Shown here: positions 57,228 to 64,000 of the stretch, piece by piece
How the letters are laid out: each line of letters begins with the position of its first letter
How positions within the stretch are numbered: position 1 is the first letter of the stretch
Assembly (NCBI GenBank): GCA_963942565.1
Contig: OZ012693.1
Location: 7,649,341-7,713,340, forward strand
Direction: 5' to 3'
DNA length: 64,000 bases
Source: Maea johnstoni
Taxonomy: Eukaryota; Annelida; Polychaeta; Spionida; Magelonidae
Notes under the pieces: model-generated
The model's database searches: none
The model's input: only the letters and a program-made list of their open reading frames with translations
What the model was told of the DNA's origin: nothing
Position numbers and translations under genes: made by a program

Positions 57228-57464
57228 TCCTAAGGATTCTAGTTGGAGGATTTTGCGGAATGATATTTTATTGAGCTGCCTAGGGATCTGTATGACAGGG
57301 TTTGTCCCTGTTGGGAGATTTTCCTCAGGATCCTGATTGTAGAATTTTATGGAATATTTTATCTAGCGGCCTAGGGAGCTACTATATGCCAGCCATTGCA
57401 AGAGTTTGTCCCTGTTGTAGGATTTTCCTTAGGATCCTGATTGTAGAGTTATATGGAATATTGG
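57228..57464. repeat. ~118 bp tandem repeat (~2.5 copies)
   Basis: 'gtttgtccctgttg', 'ggattttcctcaggatcctg', 'attgtagaattttatggaat' and 'gcggcctagggagct' recur, most clearly between 57300 and 57460. Confidence 0.8.
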
Positions 57465-57720
57465 CTGGGTGCCCAAAATTGGTAATTGTAAGATAGACCA
57501 CAAAATATACATATTACCACCATAAAATGTATTTATTTATTGAAATAATGCATGATATCCTTATGTACAATGTCATGGGAATTATATTGAGGTGGAAAAA
57601 CTTCAATTATATGCTTGAAATTGACGTTTTCAGAAATTACTCACAGAAAGTTTTGGGTGTACTGAGGGGTGATTTTTGAGGGTTGGGTGTCCAAATGAAG
57701 CCCTGCTGGCCGAGACTATA
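57465..57720. mobile_element. hAT MITE (CAGGGTCTTAGCC family), left-truncated
   Basis: The element enters at 'gctgggtgcccaaaattggt' and runs to 'cctgctggccgagactatag'. The first ~20 bases of the family are missing and no duplication is readable. Confidence 0.75.
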
Positions 57721-58643
57721 GTGGTACATACTACTTGTATGTGTATTGGCTTAAGTTTTAATGATCCTTGTCGGCGCCTGACTTACTGAGGATACTCTGG
57801 AGTGCTTCCAATCCTTTCATCACTCTTCCTAGCTGGTAGTGATTGGCTGCTTTTGGGTCAATGAGGTCACCCTTATTTATCTGATTCATGCGTAAGATTT
57901 CCTCTGGAAATTGTTGTCTGGATGATAAGTGTGATAATAAAGTTTGATGTCAATAACCACTTTACAAAATATTAGCAGGAGAGTTGTTGGTACATTCTGA
58001 TTGGCATCTCTCTCCTTGAAATATGTTTCCAACTGTGCTTAAATAACAAGTGCTTTCTGTTATTTAAATTATCTGGCTGTTTTGGCCACTGCCAGCATGA
58101 ATGAGTTATCTGACCTATGTCTGTAGCACCCAAAGCAACTTAGACATTTTGGTGATAACTTTCTTCTTATTTCTGAAAACATTTTAAAGGAGAAATGTAT
58201 TTTACAAATTTTGTTGATAACTTTCTTACACTTTTTTTGAAAACTTACGAAGGAGAAATGTTGATCAGAAATGTAAAATTATTTTATATCATTTTAAAAG
58301 GAGTTCTAGGCATGGATGTGTTAATGGCATATAAAACTATCCCTCCTAGGCATTAAATGGTGCATTCTTGCATGGTTGTGCCTGTATTCATTAGTATTTG
58401 TTTATAATATAAATGTTTGAAGTGGGAGGTGGGTTCACTGAGCGGTCAGGAGGTGGGAGGCAATACTATGTCAGCAAATATGACTGCTCTTTTATGTATT
58501 ATCCCAGTATGGCGATGATTGAATTTGTTTGATCAGTAGGATTTATGATGTAGTACTCTCCACCTGTGATTGAGAACCTTCAGGCCTGCTCTCAACTGCT
58601 AGCACGATTTCCTGATGGCATTTGTAATCGTGTAGGTTTTATA

Positions 58644-58974
58644 CAGGGCTCAACGTGAACTTTTGAAGGCAGGTAAACTTTGATTTCTACCTGCCAGACA
58701 CAACTTTGACCTGCCCTGCAAAGGTGTGATATAAGTGACTTTTCTGTATGTACTTTACTTGTACTTGTCAATCAACTGTTTTCCTGCTATAAGTTTATCT
58801 GTACTGTTAAAAAGATATTGGATTTCCCTTGTGTTATAGTATCTCTGAAGTTACATGATGAAGTCTTACCTGCCTTGTAGGACAGTTACACTCTGATACT
58901 TACCTGCCCTTCAGCCATTTAAAAGAAATATTACCTGCCCATGGCTGTAGGGCAGCCATTAATGTCAAGCCTTG
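58644..58974. mobile_element. MITE related to the CAGGGCTCGACGCTAAC family
   Basis: It starts CAGGGCTCAACGTGAAC and ends TTAATGTCAAGCCTTG (loosely inverted). The interior repeats 'tacctgcc' and 'gacctgcc' instead of 'ggccagtaaa', so it is a subfamily. Confidence 0.55.
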
Positions 58975-60142
58975 TAATAATATGTAAAACATGGGGTGTT
59001 AAACAACATGGCATAACAATAGAATGAATAAAAAGGATGGCATTATCTGCCAAGCTGTGCTACACTGTGGCAAAATGTAGCATTGAAAAAGGCAACAATG
59101 TAGCACAGCAGTGGTACCATATAGCACCAGGGAAGCCCTTCACCAGCTGCAGGCATGATATTCATGGGTGCATGATTTGTTGCATAGGCTTACAGTGTCA
59201 AGCATCTCTAGTAGTATAATAGGGGGCTTGTAGCTCACAAGGAGAAGTATAGACTTGCTTCTAGTCTGTGTCATATCACTCATATGCCTGTCTTGATAAT
59301 GATCTACCCTAAGTTGTCTTCAGTCTAGACTTGATACGAGTTTGTGTTCAATGGCTACCTAAATGCTGTATGTACACAAAGTTACAATGCTCTACCTTGA
59401 GTTGATTTCTGTCCAGGATTAGTCCTGTATACATCCCCATGGGGGAGCCACTAGAGCTGCAGTTGATTATAGTTCTCAACTGCAATCCCTGATAACTGTG
59501 CTATGACTGCTTTCACACATCTAGGTTGATAGAGACATTTAAACGACCAACTGTATAGTTTAATAGAGGCATTAAACATATAACTAACTCAGCCTGAGAA
59601 TCAGGCTTACTTCAGAGTTTTAGTTCAGTTTTAGCCCCCATGGGAGAGCTACAATAGCAGCAGCAGAAAACGTTTTAAGTCAGACACAGCTAACTGTACT
59701 ACCTAGTACTATTGGTTGGTTGTGACATACCTACTATTTACCATTAAGTTACGTATTGTGATTATCGCTATCTAACCCAGCCTGAGAACCAGGCTAGGAT
59801 CCTGAGATTGTGCCACTCCTTATGGAGCACATACTTGAGGCCATTGATTATCTTATTTCCCTGCAGATATCCGCTGGTTAGTTCCAGCTAAGCTCCTCAT
59901 AGAGCGGTATTAACATGGAGTGAGTGACCACTACTCTAATCTGGACCTGCTCCAACAGGAATCTCTTTCAACATGAATTATTTGCCACGGTCGTCTCTGG
60001 TTAGCCTGGTCATCTCTCGCTTGAATCGCTGTTCCCGGTCCAACACATCACCTACGGCCGGCCTGGGTTACTCCAGCCGGCCTGGACATCTCTGGCCAGA
60101 CTGACAGGTGCTCTGTAGTACATGGGACTGTATTGTTAGGCC

Positions 60143-60457
60143 CAGGGTATTAGCCAGGATTTGGAAACTGGGGGCCCAATGTTGAATTTTGTAAAATTTT
60201 AGGCGTCCTTTTTTTCAAGGGAAACAACTACATACTCTGATTACAACCATGAAAATGTATTTAATTAATGAAATAAGCCATAATATCTTTGTACAATGTC
60301 ATGGGAATTATATTGAAGTGGAAAACTTTCAACTATATTCTTGAAATTGACATTTTAAGAAATTACTTCCCCCAAAAATTGGGTGTCCTGAGGGTATGGA
60401 TTTTTGGGGGCTTGGGTGTCCATAAGACACCCAGACACCCTGCTGGCTAAGACTATG
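60143..60457. mobile_element. hAT MITE (CAGGGTCTTAGCC family), 315 bp
   Basis: CAGGGTATTAGCCAGG to CTGGCTAAGACTATG, the same length as the copy at 36268. The terminal 16 bases are duplicated right after it (60461-60476), so an 8 bp duplication cannot be confirmed. Flanks on both sides share 'gggact.ta.tgttagg'. Confidence 0.82.
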
Positions 60458-60494
60458 CCCGCTGGCTAAGACTATGCGTGGGACTATAATGTTA

Positions 60495-60751
60495 GGTCTA
60501 AAAAGGAGTTATTTGTTTTCTCTAACCCAGCCCTAACAGGTTCCCCCCCCCCCCCCCCAAAAAAAAAAAAATCCCCACCCTTAATTTTTTGGCCTTCCCA
60601 ACTCCCAACCAACAGGATTAGAACACTGCATTACAACTACAGGTGCCGTGAAACATGCCATGTTAAAAAAAAGATAATCCCCCAAAAATTATCTACCTAC
60701 CTACACCATATTTTTGCGGACCGTTACAGGGAACAAGCAATATTTTAGGCC
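60495..60751. mobile_element. Harbinger-like MITE, TTA duplication
   Basis: It starts 'ggtctaaaaaggagttattt', ends 'aagcaatattttaggcc', with TTA at 60492-60494 and 60752-60754. A C17/A13 homopolymer stretch lies inside near 60543-60571. Confidence 0.82.
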
Positions 60752-61287
60752 TTAGCATTACTGGAGGCTGTTAAATGAAATACTCTATCCTAATCAGGAA
60801 ACACTTCATTGTATATCTCCGTAAATGGATAGCATGATTATATTTTCTCAAATTTGCAACTTTTCCTATTCAATCAATGTCTACTGCCTACAGACAATGA
60901 TAAGGGGCAGTTATGGTCTTTACTCTAAAGCCTGTGGATCTTGCACATGCTCTTATAATTATGATTTCAGCAAAAAATTCTCCTCATTCATTTTTCTCTC
61001 AGTTTTTATGTAGCCGAGGCAGATGTATATTCTGAGTGTTTGACAGGCTTGCTTTAGGATCATAGGAAGTTGAGGAAATGGATAGGTAGGAAATGATCTC
61101 TAAAATCACATTTTATGCCGGTCTACTTGTCTGCGTTATATTAATCCCATTTCCCTTATAGTGTATTACACATCACTATAGATCATGTCATTGGCTCAGT
61201 ATGGCACCTCTGCTGCTTAATGCACTTACAGCCCTGTATGATCACATGGTCTCTGAGGATGCTGAGCGTGGTTGAAGTAGGGATGGC

Positions 61288-61624
61288 AGGGTAGGCCTCA
61301 ATGCTAACTCAAAATGTTACTGGCCACGTAGGACCAGTAACACCTAGGATCTACTGGTCCTGCAAAAATTGTATTGGTCCTACAGACTTTGTTTCAACAT
61401 TTATATAACAAGAAAAATATTGCATAGAATTCACCTGAAACATTTATTTTTATTTATTTCATCTTCATTTACTTCAGAAACATTTGGCAACATTCTTAAC
61501 AAGAATGTCCCCAAATGTTTACTGGCCCAGTAGGACCAGTTGAGGTCTTTCTTATGGCTCAAAGCCATTTTGGGGGATTTTTACTGGCCTGGGGCCTGCG
61601 ATTCACGGTTAGTGGCAAGCCCTG
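61288..61624. mobile_element. MITE of the CAGGGCTCGACGCTAAC family (reverse)
   Basis: It carries 'gtaggcctcaatgctaactc' on the left and 'acggttagtggcaagccctg' on the right, with inner 'actggcccagtaggaccagt' and 'tttttactggcctggggcct'. Exact borders are uncertain. Confidence 0.55.
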
Positions 61625-62569
61625 CAGGGGCTGATCCATGCAGGAATCCTGTGCAGAGTTCAGTCTGTATAAGGGGGGTTGTTTTAACAGAGAGGTAGAT
61701 CTCCCACATTGCTGTGAAGTGAAACTGAATAAAAGTGACAATATTTAGCAAAACAATCATTATTTGAATTGTACAAGGAGGTTTGCTGAACCCCTTCTGA
61801 ATCCGCAACTGGATGGGGATCTGTTTGGTTTTCATGATAGGTCTTTTCTTTGTTAGTTGAGGTAAACATAGATAGTAGTTGCCGAGAAATAGCACCAATG
61901 ATTGACATTAGCAAGATAAAAGGTCAGTTACATTGGCTATAAGGATTCCTTTAGAAAGTGGGGTATAGTGTGTAAATAGAAAGGAACTTTTCCTGGTCAT
62001 GTCAGTTTCTGTCAAGTTACAATATTAGCCATGTCATTGGCCAATTTATTGGTACCTGTTATGTTATAAGAGTGAATAACGGCATATGAAAATCTTCGTT
62101 GGCAGCTCTGAACAGGAATTACGTTGTTTTTTTCATCACTTTTTCTTCCATATTTAATAGGGCTATTTTGTGACTAGCCATTTTGTGACTAGCTAGTTGT
62201 AACTGATGGAGGAAACTGGAGTACCCGGCAAAATCCACTGCTTATCCCCAAGTCACTGGCAACTTTTTTACATGCCCCGGGAGCTCTGAACAGGTCTTTA
62301 CCCTCTAGATTTATTACAAGTCAGCTGTAATTATTACGCAAATATGATAGAGAAGGCACATGATTGGCAATCAGGCTGAGATGATGTCCCCATGAGTGAG
62401 TATCTTTAATCTTGGGGTGCTGAAAGGCAGGACTTCCTGAAATATCAGTTTTGCCCTGGAGCACCTTTTAAGCTCTGCTTCCTGGACAAAGTGGTTGAGC
62501 CCAAAGTAAATGTTTTTGCACATCTCTGATGTACGTTACTCAGTGTTCATTATTTCCCACTAGTGCCCA

Positions 62570-62950
62570 GCAGGGCCTTAGACAGGACCTATCTTACGGA
62601 CATGTATGCAGTTTCGTGAAAAACATCTTTTTTTGACAGAAAAGTCCATAAAGAATTTTCAGTTATAACTTTTATGGGTAATAACAAAATCATTGCTTCA
62701 ACCAGGGTCATAGCCAAAAATCAATGTCCAAAACAGCAATCTCAAAACTTCTGCCCTTCAAATCTTTAAACTAACTACATTTAGGGCAAAAAGGGCAATT
62801 TACACCTCATTCAGCTCTTGGGAGGTTTGATAAGACAGATTTTGGTTATTAGTCAAAAAAGTAAATAGTGAAAATTCTTCAAAGAAATTTTTGACTGTCT
62901 AAAAAGTATGTTTTCAGGAAGCTGCCTGTCCAAACGACGGGCTGGACGGG
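62570..62950. mobile_element. Decayed hAT-like MITE cluster
   Basis: Sequence shared with 49605-49932 ('gtccataaagaattttcagt', 'tttcaggaagctgcctgtcc') and a CAGGGTCATAGCC terminus at 62704 suggest overlapping or nested decayed copies. Confidence 0.45.
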
Positions 62951-63269
62951 TCCTTGCTAGATCCATGGCTGCAACTAATATCATCACTGCTGCTGCTGGT
63001 AATTTTCTTTCTCCTCCTCCTCCTTCCTTCTCCTCATCCTTCCCCTTCGTCAGCTCCATTGTATTCATACCTATCTACCGGCAAGGCTTATCACAGAGAC
63101 AGGTCCTGGAGCAGAAGCTCAGAATCTGTCGTGTTAACTTCTTAGCCACCTTGAATTTGTGTTTCTCCGAGAGCGGGCAAGCGATAAGTAGAGGGCAAAG
63201 CAGGCCATTCAATCTTCTTAGACTGTAATCATTTGCTCATCTGCAGGGGAAGCTGTTTGTATATGGGAA

Positions 63270-64000
63270 TACCATTAGCAGTGCCTTTTAGGATGGAGTG
63301 GGAAGGAGGTGGATCTCTGGCCTAGATGGCAAGCATTTGAAGCAAGGTGCTTGTCGTAAATCTGAGGTTTATGGTCGAGATTCGAGTTTCATCTTGATCT
63401 GGCAGCCCACATGACCAACTATATGCAGTGCTATTGAGAGTGGAAGAGGAGGATGAGGTTAATGGTCAAGATTTGGGTTGAGTTTCATCTTGATCTGGGC
63501 AGCCCCCATGGCTGAGTGGTCTAATGTATTGACTATTTACCAGTGTTAAATGTTCTACCATTAGCAGTGCCTTTTAGGATGGAGTGGAAGAGAGGTGGTT
63601 CTCTGGCCTAGATGGCAAGCATTTGAAGCAAGGTGCTTGTCGTAAATCTGAGGTTTATGCTCAAGATTCGAGTTTCATCTTGATCTGGCAGCCCCCATGG
63701 CTGAGTAGTCTAATGTATTGACTATTTACCAGTGTTAAATGTTCTACCATTAGCAGTGCCATTTAGGATGAAGTGGAAGAGAGGTGGATCTCTGGCCTGG
63801 ATGGCAAGCATTTGAAGCAAGGAGCATGCTGTAAATTTGAGGTTTATGGTCAAGATTTGGGTTGAGTTTTATCTTTATCTGGGCACCCCCCTTGGCTGAG
63901 TGGTCTGATGATTATTTACCAATGTTAAATATACAAGTATATGCTGTGTTATTTAGAGTGGAAGGGGAGGCGGATCTCTGGCCTGGGTGGCAAGCATTTG
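63270..64000. repeat. ~188 bp tandem array with tRNA A-box-like phrase, runs off the window
   Basis: Units start 'accattagcagtgcctttta' at 63270, 63557 and 63746; a further variant unit starts near 63933. The first is longer (287 bp) because it contains a partial inner duplication. Each carries 'cagcccccatggctgagtgg' plus 'tctaatg', like a class II tRNA A-box region, and 'aagattcgagtttc', a loose B-box. Confidence 0.88.

Larger units (their letters stand above)
29890..64000 (+). other. Presumed BLTP3 intron 2 (at least 34 kb), repeat-rich
   Basis: No BLTP3 exon and no other convincing exon is seen on either strand after 29889. Stretches not covered by the entries below (for example 29890-30580, 32770-33570, 42976-43960, 58000-58640, 59000-60140) look like ordinary AT-rich intron with decayed repeats. 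Isolated open frames of 60-155 codons lack domains and splice context. That all of it is a single intron is an inference; other genes could hide on either strand. Confidence 0.5.

Noticed and set aside
1-64000. LTR retroelements, endogenous retroviruses, Polintons, LINE reverse transcriptase
   Set aside because: No paired LTRs and no reverse transcriptase, integrase or capsid motifs noticed by eye; diverged pieces could have been missed.

Overview
This is AT-rich metazoan DNA: spliced genes with long introns, many microsatellites and minisatellites, tRNA-derived SINE pieces, and dozens of short DNA transposons (MITEs) with readable target-site duplications. Two host genes are recognisable, and their closest remembered relatives are vertebrate proteins. 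Together with a THAP-domain Kolobok-type transposon, this suggests a marine invertebrate, perhaps a deuterostome such as a lancelet, hemichordate or echinoderm. The species cannot be fixed from the sequence. I saw no LTR retrovirus, Polinton or other capsid-bearing element.

Layout. 1-10192: three tandem copies of a ~2 kb satellite unit built from ~80 bp TTAA-rich sub-repeats. Each copy carries different private transposon insertions, so the other copies act as empty sites. They are a TTAA-flanked element at 607-1730, a hAT MITE at 3748-4061, an element with palindrome-packed arms at 4576-5447, and a Kolobok-like element with THAP and P2X7-like coding remnants at 7497-9512. 10193-17400: mostly non-coding, with minisatellites, including one built from CTCF-like motifs at 14340-14890. 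17458-17702: the last coding exon of an unidentified plus-strand gene, encoding a coiled coil followed by a C-terminal membrane anchor, and followed by a ~93 bp minisatellite.

21415-26398 (minus strand): a complete six-exon gene for mitochondrial single-stranded DNA-binding protein (SSBP1, 151 residues when spliced; all phases agree). 26813 onward (plus strand): the first two coding exons of a BLTP3/UHRF1BP1-type bridge-like lipid-transfer protein. The two ATGs are about 415 bp apart and divergent, with CCAAT, ETS and YY1-like motifs between them, so this looks like a bidirectional promoter.

29890-64000: no further exon was found. It is most simply read as a BLTP3 intron of at least 34 kb, filled with repeats. 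These include hAT MITEs with 8 bp duplications, Harbinger-like MITEs with TTA duplications, piggyBac-like MITEs with TTAA, two TA-flanked elements with long terminal inverted repeats, several nested insertions, a 2.4 kb element with a repeated TTGCGGACGG motif near both ends, a three-monomer higher-order satellite, and tandem arrays whose monomers carry tRNA A-box-like sequence. A 200-base assembly gap lies inside a (GA)n tract at 56572-56771.
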